Source: Diplonema japonicum
Lineage: Eukaryota > Euglenozoa > Diplonemea > Diplonemida > Diplonemidae
NCBI GenBank assembly: GCA_964019335.1
Contig: OZ025717.1
Location: 124,001-188,000 of the forward strand
Direction of reading: 5' to 3'
DNA: 64,000 bases
In this document: positions 1 through 9,712 of the stretch, one piece after another
Layout: every line of letters begins with the position of its first letter
Position numbering within the stretch: the first letter of the stretch is position 1
Program-made: the position numbers and the translations under genes
Notes under the pieces: model-generated
Told to the model about the DNA's origin: nothing
What the model saw: the letters and a program-made list of their open reading frames with translations, nothing else
The model's database searches: none

Positions 1-1665
1 TGTCGTCAATGCATCGAACAGGATGTCGTGTTGAGGGCACACGCCAAGCACTTGCTGCAGGGCCTCTGTGTTGTTCGCCTTACCTGCGTAGTAGATGCTG
101 CCCGACGTGGCAGGCATGCTACCGGTGATGATGGAGATGGTGCATGTCTTTCCTGCTCCGTTGTGTCCGAGCAAAGAGAGGACTTCTCCAGGGTAGATGT
201 CAAGGCTCACATCCTTCACCGCGGTGATGGCAGGAAACTGTTTATGGATGTTCCTGGCAGAGAGGACGGCCCCCGCCGCGTAAGTACCCGATTCCTCGTC
301 GGACAGCGTCTTCTGGCGCACGAAAGGGAAATTCCATGGCAAGGAGTTCCCCAGAACGGCGGGCATGATGTGCTCAAGGTACCAAGTGAGGACCTCGTAC
401 AGCACGACGGACAGGAGTGCGATCCACATGGCCCCCCCTACTGAGGGGTAGTTATTGACACGGGTGTAGAGGCTGTCCCACTTCAGCCCGTCATGCGTGT
501 TCTCGAGTTCCCAGATAGTCGTGATGAACACCGTCAGGAAGGACGACGGGAAGAAGCAAACCAAGAGACTGCCGCCTTCGTTCTCACCTTTCTGCACAGC
601 GAACATACCAAGCCCCACGCCACCGGCATACACGACAAGAGCGACAAGCGAGACGACCTTTGATCTGGTGAAGAACAGGGACAGAACACCCGAGAAGGAG
701 GTGGCCTGGATTATGAACAAGATGTTCACAAGAAAGACGACCCCCAAGTCAGACCCATAGAAAAGGCCCAAGGTCTGGTAGATGAACAGCGGGGGGAGGG
801 ATGCAATGCCAATAAGCACGATGTTCCTGAGGACGTAGACCATGCGGTAGGAAAGACCGTCAATGCCCATCGTCTGCAGGGACTGTCTGATACGGAGCTC
901 TCTATCACGCACCATGTTCCTTGAAGTGCTGACCAACACGATGATTAAAGAAATACCCCAGAAGGGAGGGCCCATTTTGGTCCAGGAGCCTTCTCTAGAC
1001 AGAGTATAGCGAGCTTTATTAGTATCACCGGCGGTGGACTGCGGGTACCGAACGAGGGTGGTGTTGAAGGAAACGGAGGAGAGTGACTCGGCGAGCTTGG
1101 TTTGCATGCTGAAGACTCCATAGTTGCTCATTCGCTTGGTCCAGGAACGGAGAAAAGAGGGAACAGTTGTGGGTTGAAAGGGCGAAGAGGCCATGTTCCC
1201 AACCTGAACTTGTATGTCATAGGTCACGAAATCATGGGCGTCCTTAGTCAGCACAAGGGTGTAGTCTGCTTGAAGGTCCGTCTTCCCGGCCTTGTACAGG
1301 TTGTCCTGCATTGTGCTGTAGTTGTTGTAGCGCATGCTTTGATCCTCTGCCTGCTTCGTGTCCCCGTCGTATAGAGAAACGATGATTTCGTGAAGTTCTG
1401 TGTCCGTGAAACCAGTAGCGAGGTACCATAACTTGTCAGTGGTTGTGCTGTCGTCCCCAGTGTCCTGGCTTTTCCAGTCACGGAAAGCATACTCTTCATA
1501 CTCGTTAGCGGTGTCCGGTATGCCTGCCAGGTACACGGCAATGATCATGCAGGTCATCATGCTTGGCACGCACCATGTGAAGAACACGCTCCACTTTCCC
1601 CTCCACATCTTCTTCAGTTCCTTGAACCAGAAGAGAAACACAATCTTCTGCAATATGTTAGGCAT
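1..1665 (-). CDS. ABC transporter, subfamily A-like (3' part beyond window)
   Basis: An uninterrupted reading frame of 555 codons starts at the ATG at 1665 and runs off the left edge, so the C-terminal part is missing. Seen: an N-terminal hydrophobic segment (about residues 20-45), a roughly 150-residue polar loop, a block of membrane segments (about 215-410), then a nucleotide-binding domain with Walker A GHNGAGKT at residues 500-507 and the Q-loop motif VCPQHDILFD near the edge. That order (one TM, large extracellular loop, TM cluster, NBD) is the half-unit layout of ABCA lipid exporters; a full ABCA protein would carry a second copy further left. Substrate cannot be told. The acceptor could be a TTTGAAAATCAG stretch about 90 nt upstream. 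The frame has no stop or splice signal that I could find. Confidence 0.88.
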   Translation of the reverse strand, partial: MPNILQKIVFLFWFKELKKMWRGKWSVFFTWCVPSMMTCMIIAVYLAGIPDTANEYEEYAFRDWKSQDTGDDSTTTDKLWYLATGFTDTELHEIIVSLYDGDTKQAEDQSMRYNNYSTMQDNLYKAGKTDLQADYTLVLTKDAHDFVTYDIQVQVGNMASSPFQPTTVPSFLRSWTKRMSNYGVFSMQTKLAESLSSVSFNTTLVRYPQSTAGDTNKARYTLSREGSWTKMGPPFWGISLIIVLVSTSRNMVRDRELRIRQSLQTMGIDGLSYRMVYVLRNIVLIGIASLPPLFIYQTLGLFYGSDLGVVFLVNILFIIQATSFSGVLSLFFTRSKVVSLVALVVYAGGVGLGMFAVQKGENEGGSLLVCFFPSSFLTVFITTIWELENTHDGLKWDSLYTRVNNYPSVGGAMWIALLSVVLYEVLTWYLEHIMPAVLGNSLPWNFPFVRQKTLSDEESGTYAAGAVLSARNIHKQFPAITAVKDVSLDIYPGEVLSLLGHNGAGKTCTISIITGSMPATSGSIYYAGKANNTEALQQVLGVCPQHDILFDALTT

Positions 1666-2021
1666 TTTCTTTTTGTTCTCCAGGATGGTTCCTTATTTCT
1701 TCTTTTTTTTTTACCTTTTTTTTTTAGACCTGATTTTCAAAGAGAAAAAAAAGAAAAAGAATGCAAAAAACAATAATAAAAATAAAGGAGGCCGGTGTTG
1801 GCGGCGCCCTGCACAAGAACTGTCTACAAAAAAAGAAAAGCTGAAAAGAGAAGGCAGGGGGGAACACACACCAAAAAAAAAAAAAAACCTATCCCCTCTC
1901 CCCCCATTCTTCTTCTTCCCGCTTGTGTCTACACAATTATTTTAAAAGCTCTTTTAAAAAAATATGTCAGTACCCCCCCCCCCCCCCCATCGGTCGAGCA
2001 ACAAAAAAAATAGTGCGACAG

Positions 2022-2061
<40 letters not shown>

Positions 2062-2076
2062 GGGTATTCTCACGAA
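1666..2076. other. intergenic, low complexity
   Basis: This stretch holds A/T runs, a C run near 1973-1988 and an A run of about 40 near 2021-2059. No ORF with protein-like composition is seen. It should contain the ABCA 5' leader and the HIS3 3' UTR. Confidence 0.7.
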
Positions 2077-2667
2077 CTAAGCGTGAAGCGTGCCCTTGGT
2101 GGAGGGAACACCTGCAGAGGCGTCGCGGGTAAGTGCCTTTCGAAGGGCGACGGCAGTGGCCTTGAAGGCAGACTCAGCGCGGTGGTGGTCATTGAAGCCT
2201 TTCAAGCAATCGACGTGGAGGGTGATACGTGCTTCAGAGGCGAAGGACTCCAGCACGTGCGGGACCATCTCACAGGAGAGCGTCCCGAGCATCTCACGCT
2301 TGAGGCCGAGGTCGATGCTGGCGTGGGGTCTGCCAGATATGTCGACCACTGCACGAGATAGCGCCTCATCGAGAGGACAGTACGCGTGGCCATAGCGCTC
2401 GATGCCCTTGGGCTCGCCCACAGCCTGCTTGAAAGCTTGCCCCAAAGACAGGCCGCAGTCCTCAGCAGTGTGGTGGTCATCTATGTGTAAGTCACCTTTG
2501 CATTTTATCTTCAAGTTCATCCTGCTGTGCTTAGCCAGCGCGCTCAGCATGTGATCTAAAAACCCAATCCCTGTGTCAATATCGTGCGTTCCATCGCCAT
2601 CGATGTCCAACTCCACCAAAATCGAAGTTTCTTTCGTCTCTCGCTGTACCCTTCCTACTCGGGACAT
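2077..2667 (-). CDS. HIS3: imidazoleglycerol-phosphate dehydratase
   Basis: The 196-residue protein matches the length of the monofunctional enzyme (EC 4.2.1.19), which dehydrates imidazole glycerol phosphate to imidazole acetol phosphate in histidine synthesis. The metal-binding motifs are visible: DHML near residue 38, HHTAED at 65-70, and a second HHRAES block near the C-terminus. I chose the ATG at 2667 (MSRVGRV); the open frame reaches about 49 codons further upstream, but that part is Lys-rich translation of an A-rich leader. The gene is intronless and ends TAG. It implies de novo histidine synthesis, which parasitic kinetoplastids lack and free-living protists may keep. No other his gene is in the window. 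Confidence 0.95.
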   Translation of the reverse strand: MSRVGRVQRETKETSILVELDIDGDGTHDIDTGIGFLDHMLSALAKHSRMNLKIKCKGDLHIDDHHTAEDCGLSLGQAFKQAVGEPKGIERYGHAYCPLDEALSRAVVDISGRPHASIDLGLKREMLGTLSCEMVPHVLESFASEARITLHVDCLKGFNDHHRAESAFKATAVALRKALTRDASAGVPSTKGTLHA

Positions 2668-3321
2668 TTTTGTTTTCTTTTTTTTTTCTCTTTTTTTGGG
2701 TTTGTCGATCGCAGGGAAAGAAAAGGGGGAAAAAAGACTTACACACCCCCTTTCTTTTTTTTTTTTGTTTCTTTCCGATTCCTTTTTTTTCTTCTTTTTC
2801 CTCGCTACTTTCAAAAAAAAAAAGTGAGCAAGAATGGAGGATCACTATGATGAGGGGGGGAAACGGTGTTAGTAATGACCCCACTTAACAGTAAATAGAA
2901 ATTTATAATAAAGAAAAAAAAACTCAAAGTACAGGACAAGCCCCCCGCTAGAGAGCCGCCCTAAGAAAAAAAAGAAATAATTAGAAACTACAACAAACTT
3001 TTTTTTTTCCTCCCAGTTGGGATCCCCTTTTGTTTCTTGGAGGGGGGGGGGGGGGGCATCCTTTTTGTTACCGAGGAGGAAAATGAAAGAAGTTTTTAAC
3101 GATAACGTTTCTTTCCCAATCCTTTTTTTCTCTTTTTTTTCCCCCCCGTCCGTCTCCTACCTCCGCCCCCAGCTTTTATTGGTTAGGTGAAAACAAACAA
3201 AAAAAAAAATACACATTTGCTGGCCCCGATGGATGAAGACCGATCGGTGGCGGAGGGAGAGGGTAGTCAGTTGTTATTCTTTCCTTATTTTCTCGCTTTT
3301 TTACTTTTTTTTTATTTTTTT
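2668..3321. other. intergenic, homopolymer-rich
   Basis: Alternating A/T runs and a G run at about 3041-3056. Short ORFs here are poly-Phe or poly-Lys artefacts. The minus-strand tract near 2710-2740 (T/C-rich) could act as a splice-acceptor region for HIS3. Confidence 0.7.
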
Positions 3322-4873
3322 TTACTCAGAGCTACATTTGTCGATGCCCCCAACCAACGTGTACGGCTGCAGCGTAACCTCTTCTGCAGTTCCGCTGATA
3401 CGTGTTTTGACATGATCACGGAGCCTTTTTTTTTTTTTTTTCTTTTTTTTTCTTCCCCCTCCCCCACAACCCATACCATTTAGGAAACTGCACAGAAGAC
3501 TTCGAGGTTGGTGTTTCGACCTCTAGGAGCAAGATGCCCGCTTGCTTGCAGTAGTCCAGTTGACACCATTGCATCTTGTAGCAGAAGCACCTCCGTTTAA
3601 TCTATCGCAAAGAAAGAGAATTTTTTTTTAATTCCCCCTCACCCATTCATACATGAAGTGTCCTACTGTCGGCCATAGCTTGCGTTGATATCAGGTGGTC
3701 GTACTCCCTTTTAGTGATAATTGACTCTGTTGACCGAAGAGTAGTCTGCGCGGCGGCGGTAGTAGGTGGAGTGGACTGTGCCTGGGGACTGCAAATATGC
3801 GAAGAAGAGGACGACACGGAAGAGATGGAGGCGTTTACAGTAAAGCTCTGCCGTGTGGAGGTGGGCGACTTCACTTCGGGAGACAACAGCATCGTGTGCG
3901 GTGGGGATGGACATGACGGCAGCCAAAGCGGTGTCTTCGGGGTCAGCGGTGCAACCTGTTTCGTGCACTGCGCGAAGGAGTCCGCAGCACCAGGCTGCTT
4001 CCGCCGTATCCTTCTAACAAACGTGTTGGCCGTGCTCGTTGAGCCTTCCAAAAAGGTTATTTCAACGCTGAACTCCTCGAGGTAGCTGTGCACCCAGTTC
4101 CATTCACCTTGTTTAACTTTGTCGATAAACCCGATGTCCACCAAAAACTGCTGTTTGCACAGCATCGGCGACTGCACGCCGAGGAAATGACAAATCTCAC
4201 TCATAGCATGCTGGATCTTCTCCTCCATCCCGCCAGAATCGTTGACGATGACCTTGTGCATGGGGTGGCCTGACCATACCTCGCGAAGCCGGTTGTCTAA
4301 TCGAATGGCTTCCTCCTTGGGGAGGCCGGAGTGTATGTGGTACGCGTCGTAAGTAGCCTCAGCACCCTTGGCAGTTGTAGTGAGGTGCACCACTGCATCG
4401 TACCGGTTGAGGAGGTCTTCTTCTGTCAAATCCATGTCCTTTAGAATAGACTGCCACTTGTCTGGAGTGCAGTAGACAGCTGTGTCAAGCGTTCCTCTGT
4501 CGAACAAGATCACGGACGCTCGTTGGGATGCCACTGCGATCCTTATGAAGGCAGATTCGGTGACCATCTCCATTTTGAGCTTGTTCTTCACCCACGTTTC
4601 TTTTTGCCCGGATTCGTCGGAACACGCTGCAAAACCTACCCCAGCGGTGTTCATTGAGGATGACGTGTCTGGGAGGACGAAGACTTGCAGCCCCATCGAG
4701 CGTAGCCGCTCCGCGACTTGGCTCAAAGCTGTTGTCTTACCACCGTTCGGACCTCCCGTGAACAAGATTCTCTTTACCCTCCGAGACATGGGGGGAGGGA
4801 AGGGTACCATGTTGAGCCGCCCCTCGAGCTCCTCTTCTGTTAGCTCACTGCAGGTGTCATCGCTTTGCGACAT
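3322..4873 (-). CDS. TTD14-like P-loop ATPase with CYTH-like C-terminus (3 exons)
   Basis: Exons on the minus strand are 4873-3653, 3601-3477 and 3424-3322, giving 482 residues. The first exon alone would stop at 3647. The introns are 51 and 52 nt, both starting GTATG and ending AG, and the second carries a long A run. Residues 40-47 (GGPNGGKT) form Walker A of an AAA_28 (NadR-like) kinase/GTPase domain. The C-terminal part, including REYDHLIS, RRCFCYK and GILLLEVET, fits the CYTH-like domain of TTD14, a GTP- and phosphoinositide-binding protein of Drosophila photoreceptor trafficking. A Ser/Thr/Pro-rich insert of about 100 residues interrupts the CYTH-like part. The function in this organism is inferred by family only. 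The start MSQSDD was chosen because the upstream frame is Phe/Lys-rich leader. Confidence 0.85.
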
Positions 4874-5024
4874 ATTGTATTTTTTTTTTTTCTCTCCCTC
4901 CCAAAAAAAAAAAAATATATAAATATGTATACCCCGCCGCCCTCCTGAGGCAGTTGGTAGACACAGTAGAGGTATGGTGCTTCCATGGAAAGAAAGAAAT
5001 TGGGGATGGAGGGAAGGGAACAAT

Positions 5025-5489
5025 TCACAGCCCAAGATCAAGGTCAAGATCATCTTTCGCAATTGTTGTTGTTGTTGCTGCTGCTTGTTTCGGCTTCACA
5101 GGAACAGGCATATCTTGGACGTTCTGCAAGGCTGTCTCGACACGTTTTTTAAGCATTTCCCATTTTCCTCTCCGCTGCCCGAAGGCAAGCTTTTCATCCC
5201 ACAGATTGTTTACTTTCTCTTTCAGCCAATCAAGGTCCTTGTTAGAGAATTCTGGCTCTGGGATTCCCTTGAGCCTCTCGTTTCTAATGTCCTTGAGGCT
5301 TGCTTCTACTTCGTCTACCACAGCTATCACCTTCGTGTCTCCTATTGCCACATACGGTGCTGCTTCCGTTTTTATCCTCCTCACCATTTCCTCGATCTCT
5401 TCCATGTTGAATCTTTCCTCCTCCAGCCACTCCTTCCTCTTCTCCATCTGCTCTGCATAACGGTTCCGGAATTTCGTTAACTCGTTCAT
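5025..5489 (-). CDS. hypothetical helical protein, 154 aa
   Basis: I do not recognise this protein. It is highly charged and predicted to be mostly helical from its heptad-like Glu/Lys/Leu pattern (about residues 10-125), followed by an Ala/Thr-rich linker and an acidic tail ending DDLDLDLGL. No signal peptide or membrane segment is seen. The start at 5489 (MNELTKF) follows an A-rich leader; the open frame upstream encodes AT-rich noise. An acidic tail after a helical bundle is seen in some chaperone cofactors, and the helical part is faintly like Hsp70/Hsp110 lid regions, but that is a guess. It lies 151 bp upstream of the TTD14-like gene in the same orientation. Confidence 0.75.
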   Translation of the reverse strand: MNELTKFRNRYAEQMEKRKEWLEEERFNMEEIEEMVRRIKTEAAPYVAIGDTKVIAVVDEVEASLKDIRNERLKGIPEPEFSNKDLDWLKEKVNNLWDEKLAFGQRRGKWEMLKKRVETALQNVQDMPVPVKPKQAAATTTTIAKDDLDLDLGL

Positions 5490-6337
5490 TTTCTTTTTTT
5501 TTGTGGTCCACCTTTTTGTTGAGATTATATTTGTATTGCAATATAATTTAAATACCAATTTCGCATCCCGACCACCTGTCAGTCTGTCAGTCTTTCTGGT
5601 ACAGACATATCGAGCAGTTCACCAGTGAAACCCAAACAGTCAAACAGTTAGCGGGGAGATAAATAGAAATCGATAAACATCCTCCTGCTCTCACTTCCTA
5701 CCTTTTCTTTTTCCCCCCCTTCTTCTTTCACCTGCACAGATTTCTGCCTCGGCCGCTAGGTGCAGTTTGTTAAATAATGGTTGCATTTTTTCTTCTTTTT
5801 TTTTTTTATAGCACGGTCAAAGTTTCTTCTTCTCGTTCTTTCTTTCCGTTTCACAAAAAAAAAAAGAAAAAATGTCTCTGTGTTTTCGGTGGGGGGGACG
5901 ACCCCTGCACTTCAGTTTGACTGCAAAGGGGAGAAAAGCAAAGCCCGATAGTACTAGGATCTCTAGTATTTCGGGAGGGGGGAAAAATATTAAGGCAGAG
6001 AGGAGAATCGCGGGAAGAGGAAAAAAAAACTCAAAGTAACAAAAAAACAAAAAAGAAAAAAAGACAATCCCACTTGAGTATACGTCTTTGAGAAAGAAAT
6101 GAAACAAAAAAAAAAAACAAAAAAAAAACCAAAAAGAGGGGAAAATAAGAGACCCCAACCCAATCTTCCCTTCTTATCTTTTTTGTTTTTTTTTTTATTA
6201 AAAACTTCTTTGGGCCTCTTTTACTTCCCCTGTTCTTTTTATTCCGTATGTACAGCTGTAATGAGGGAGGAAAGAGGGAAATATAAAAAAAAAAAAAAAA
6301 AAACGAAACGAATCAAAAAAAAAAAAAGAAAAAAAAA
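5490..6337. other. intergenic, homopolymer-rich, 848 bp
   Basis: The part at 5560-5760 has balanced composition with short repeats (CAGTCTGTCAGTC), then A/T runs dominate to 6337. Open frames in both strands are Phe- or Lys-rich and not convincing. No RNA gene recognised. Confidence 0.6.
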
Positions 6338-7438
6338 CTAGGGATACATAGGTAGAAAAGTGAAAATAACAGAAAGCAAGTCATCCGGCAGGCGACCGGC
6401 AACGGGAGTACGGGGAGTGCGCTGGCAAAGCATCACAGTGTATATAGTTGAGCGAAGTGCTGAAGGGCCCTCATGATGGTTGGTTGAAGACCAGTACCAC
6501 AAAGTGTACAAGGCCACCGTTGGGGTAGCCCATTTATAAGCATCATCGTACACCACACCACCCCGCTGAAGCAGCATCCATATCACGGAAGTCCGGAAAA
6601 TGTCGCAAGATGTCCAAAAACGAAGCTCGCCCTTCGTAACCAAAAGCGCTCCCTTACGAAGCAAGGGTGGTCGGATACCGCCTTTAATCTTCGCACAGTT
6701 GGGATGCACCGGGTTCACCTGAATTTTCTTCTTCTTGTCTATCAAATATTCCTTTACCTTATAGTAAAACACAGGAGGAATGTTATGTGCGGAACAAGCA
6801 TTGCGCTCAACAATGTCCAACTGTTTGATATAAGGACACGAAGACACATCTAGGTATTTTTCCCAAGAGGGCGGCACGCTGGACAGGCATGACAGGGAGA
6901 TGACCCACGCTTCTAGTTCTTGGATGGTCAGAGCTTCCAGGGTGAGATCTGTGGTCAGAACCTTGTTTTTCTTCCCGTTTTGCGTTTCTTTGAACTTCAC
7001 GCGAAATGTTCGAAGGAGCGTGTTGTTCTCCGTCAGTGAGTTCTGCGTGATGCCCATGAGGGTGATTGACTCGATATCAGTGAGCTCTCGCGTCTCCTTG
7101 TTTTTGTCATCATCGTATGAAAGTTGAGTTTTGTCCAAGTACAGCATTAGTTGTCCCCCGTTTTGTCGGGTGAACACCGTTCCGTGGCTTGTGTATGTCA
7201 GCAGGTCATGCATTAGTGTTTTGGAGTCATAGACACCCATTAGATACACACGGTCTGCTTTTTCTGTTTCCGATTCGTTGTCCCCCATCACTGCCATGCC
7301 TGGTGCGTCGTGTCTCTCTCCTGTCAGCATGCAAAACAACCCCTTCCCACCGCATATTGAACATTCATTCTCAAATCTGTACTTCCCCGCTACTTTTATC
7401 GTGCGTATCCCGTTTGCTGTACTCGCAGTGCATCCCAT
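6338..7438 (-). CDS. N-acylated PH-like protein, 366 aa, function unknown
   Basis: The protein starts MGCTAST: Gly2 followed by Cys3 and a small residue at 6 is a dual myristoylation/palmitoylation signal, so membrane attachment is likely. A CSICGGKGLFC cluster at about residues 27-37 could bind metal. Residues of about 65-185 alternate strands and end in a helix containing ELEAWVISL, the pattern of the C-terminal helix of a PH-type domain. The extreme C-terminus (LPDDLLSVIFTFLP) resembles the first half of an F-box, but the protein stops there. I cannot name an orthologue. The ATG at 7438 is the only sensible start because the acylation motif depends on it. Confidence 0.78.
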   Translation of the reverse strand: MGCTASTANGIRTIKVAGKYRFENECSICGGKGLFCMLTGERHDAPGMAVMGDNESETEKADRVYLMGVYDSKTLMHDLLTYTSHGTVFTRQNGGQLMLYLDKTQLSYDDDKNKETRELTDIESITLMGITQNSLTENNTLLRTFRVKFKETQNGKKNKVLTTDLTLEALTIQELEAWVISLSCLSSVPPSWEKYLDVSSCPYIKQLDIVERNACSAHNIPPVFYYKVKEYLIDKKKKIQVNPVHPNCAKIKGGIRPPLLRKGALLVTKGELRFWTSCDIFRTSVIWMLLQRGGVVYDDAYKWATPTVALYTLWYWSSTNHHEGPSALRSTIYTVMLCQRTPRTPVAGRLPDDLLSVIFTFLPMYP

Positions 7439-7447
7439 GAAAGCATC

Positions 7448-7482
<35 letters not shown>

Positions 7483-7610
7483 TATTATTATTATGTAAGT
7501 ACGAGAGAGAGGAGAAGATGAAAAAGGATTGTTATTACACAGAAAAAGCCTTTCTCTTTTTTTTTTTTTTTTTGCTTTTGGTTTCGATGTAAATCGGCGC
7601 CGATGCAAAA

Positions 7611-9668
7611 TCATTTCTTCTCCGTCTCACCATCGCCGTCGAGCGGGTTCAACCGGAACCGCCCGGCGATATTCACGATCTCTGTTGTGGAGAGTAACGT
7701 GCTTGTTTTTGTGCCGAACCACATGTTCGGGGTGATCTGTCTGCTGTGCCCCGACATCTCCTTCCCGCCAGATTCCAGCACTTCTTGAAAACTTTTCCGT
7801 GAAGAAACGTGGACTAAGGGTTGGATGATGTGGAGGGCCTCCCTTACCGACAGCTCCTCGGAGCTGGACTTCGTTGAGGCAAGATCGAGGAGGAGGGACG
7901 ACATGTTGGATAAAGTGTCATCATGTTCAAAGATAATTTGTCTTTTGTACTCCTGCATGAACAGGGACTTTGCGTCATGGAGAGACGCCCTGTCAATGGT
8001 GGTGGTCCCGCTTGTTTCGCACAGTCGCGTGGCCGCCAGGACCAACAACCTCCTTCGTACCTTAGTCTTTTTGTGGCAGTGTTCGTCCAGAACCGCCCGT
8101 ATTTCCTTCACCCCGATGCACTGTACTTTTTTTCCACCCTGTGTGGCTTCCTTTGCGATCAACGCCTGTCGCAGCCCCTCAACACTCTCCCGCATGTCTG
8201 CGAACACGGTCCTTGAAAGCGTTCCTTCCAAGTATCTCATGAAAATGCAGAAGTCAACATCTTCCAGACCGTATTTGAAAGCGGCGGCATGCAGCGAGTA
8301 AGAACTCTCCAAATATTGTTCTCGTAAATTGTACTTCCCGTGGAGGAACCGGTCGTACGCAGCCTCGGGGACTGTGGGTTGGTTCTCAGGGTCTGTGGCG
8401 TAGGCTACGGCGTCCTTCATCATCTGCCGGGCGTCTGAAATGGAGAGTTGCTTTACCCTTGCGTGCTGCACCCCTCGCGCACGGAGGTACGTGGGGACAA
8501 GGGTCCCGTCGGTGAGTCGTTCTTGGAAACAGGTGACCTTTTCCTTCTTCCGCCGAGACTCGACTTTTGACGACCATTTCCCGAGGGAGCCGTTCATGTT
8601 GTGGATGGTCACGACAGGTTTTGTCTTCGATGCCAAGGCTTCCAGGAACACGAGGTAGTGGTTGGACACCGTATCAGACCTTTTTAGTTGGGCAGCTGTG
8701 TTCGCCAACATGTTTTCCGTGAGCTGGAGCTTCTTAAACGTACCTGAGGAGTTGGTGGCTTGGGTTTCCAGGTATTTCAACTTTTTATCGAGGATCCTGT
8801 TGCTGGCGAGGGACTGCTCATACGCTTCCTGCCCTTGTAGGATCCTGTCCTCCAGATCTTCGATCTCAGTAAGCAACGCAAGGTCGTGGGAGTTCTTCCT
8901 CAGGAGGTCCGACCGCATGGCGTGCGACGTTGTTTTCAAGACTTCGATTTCAGCTGTCATTTTCAACAACAACTCACGAACCTCATCCTTTCCACCTATA
9001 GGGGCGGAACTCCCGGAGATGGGCTGGATAGCAGAGCATGGTCGCTTGGTACTGTGCATGAAAGATACGCATGTTTTGGGGTTTCCATGTTCAATGTTTA
9101 AAACCCCTGCTGCTGTGACAAGCATTTCTTGGAAGTTTTGTAGACTGTCGGTTAGGATGGCCGTGCTGTTGCGGAGTTCGGCTGTTTCCGTCTCTAGGAG
9201 ATGCTTCTGCCTCGTCAGCGATTCGGATTTATCGGAAAGTTTCACAACGGATTTCTTCAACTCCACGTTCTCCTTGCTCACCATCGTGAGGCACCCTGTC
9301 ACGATGCTCCCTGCCTGCGTGTCATAGTATGTTACAAGTTCTCTAACGATCCCTTTGAACTCGTTGTTTATAAGTTTTAGAAGTACCCTTACCGCTGGTA
9401 CCTTTTCACTCATCTTTTCCACGTTCATTTCTAGGTGTTTCATCCTTTCATAGATGTCCCGCAGGGGTTCGGGTGTTTTTACGTTTTCTGTGGAGTTTTG
9501 TTCGTTTTCGCCGGCTGCGATGTACTTCTCGGTCTCGGCACCACAGAGCGACGACCGCATCCCTTCTGCTAAAAACGCTGCTTTTGCCTCGTCGCCGGGT
9601 CTTCTTTTTACTGCGTAGGTGTCGTTCAAAGTTTCGTAGAAACTCAACTGTGGGAGCTTTGTCTTCAT
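7611..9668 (-). CDS. long coiled-coil protein, 685 aa, function unknown
   Basis: Residues of about 65-380 show continuous heptad-rich coiled coil (for example ELKKSVVKL and LETETAELR). The rest is a mostly helical, charged C-terminal region with no domain I recognise. No signal peptide or membrane segment is seen. Such proteins are common in cytoskeletal, basal-body or flagellar structures of protists, but nothing here proves that role. The ATG at 9668 lies only 45 bp from the TTAA target of the piggyBac element at 9717, so the element sits in or next to this gene's 5' leader and may affect its acceptor site. The gene is intronless. Confidence 0.85.
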   Translation of the reverse strand: MKTKLPQLSFYETLNDTYAVKRRPGDEAKAAFLAEGMRSSLCGAETEKYIAAGENEQNSTENVKTPEPLRDIYERMKHLEMNVEKMSEKVPAVRVLLKLINNEFKGIVRELVTYYDTQAGSIVTGCLTMVSKENVELKKSVVKLSDKSESLTRQKHLLETETAELRNSTAILTDSLQNFQEMLVTAAGVLNIEHGNPKTCVSFMHSTKRPCSAIQPISGSSAPIGGKDEVRELLLKMTAEIEVLKTTSHAMRSDLLRKNSHDLALLTEIEDLEDRILQGQEAYEQSLASNRILDKKLKYLETQATNSSGTFKKLQLTENMLANTAAQLKRSDTVSNHYLVFLEALASKTKPVVTIHNMNGSLGKWSSKVESRRKKEKVTCFQERLTDGTLVPTYLRARGVQHARVKQLSISDARQMMKDAVAYATDPENQPTVPEAAYDRFLHGKYNLREQYLESSYSLHAAAFKYGLEDVDFCIFMRYLEGTLSRTVFADMRESVEGLRQALIAKEATQGGKKVQCIGVKEIRAVLDEHCHKKTKVRRRLLVLAATRLCETSGTTTIDRASLHDAKSLFMQEYKRQIIFEHDDTLSNMSSLLLDLASTKSSSEELSVREALHIIQPLVHVSSRKSFQEVLESGGKEMSGHSRQITPNMWFGTKTSTLLSTTEIVNIAGRFRLNPLDGDGETEKK

Positions 9669-9712
9669 TTTATTTTTTATTCGGGAGGGGGTGGTCCTTT
9701 TTCTTTTTTTTT

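Noticed and set aside
2668-2814. Upstream start for HIS3 adding 49 residues
   Set aside because: The added part is Lys-rich translation of an A-rich leader, and the conserved protein length fits the start at 2667. Similar Lys/Phe-rich extensions were trimmed from about fifteen other genes.
3647-4873. TTD14-like gene ending at 3647
   Set aside because: The next conserved CYTH-like block is found after a 51-nt GTATG..TAG intron, and the last after a 52-nt intron, both in frame.
5817-6341. Open frames on both strands between 5.8 and 6.3 kb
   Set aside because: Almost pure Phe, Leu or Lys from homopolymer runs; no protein-like composition.
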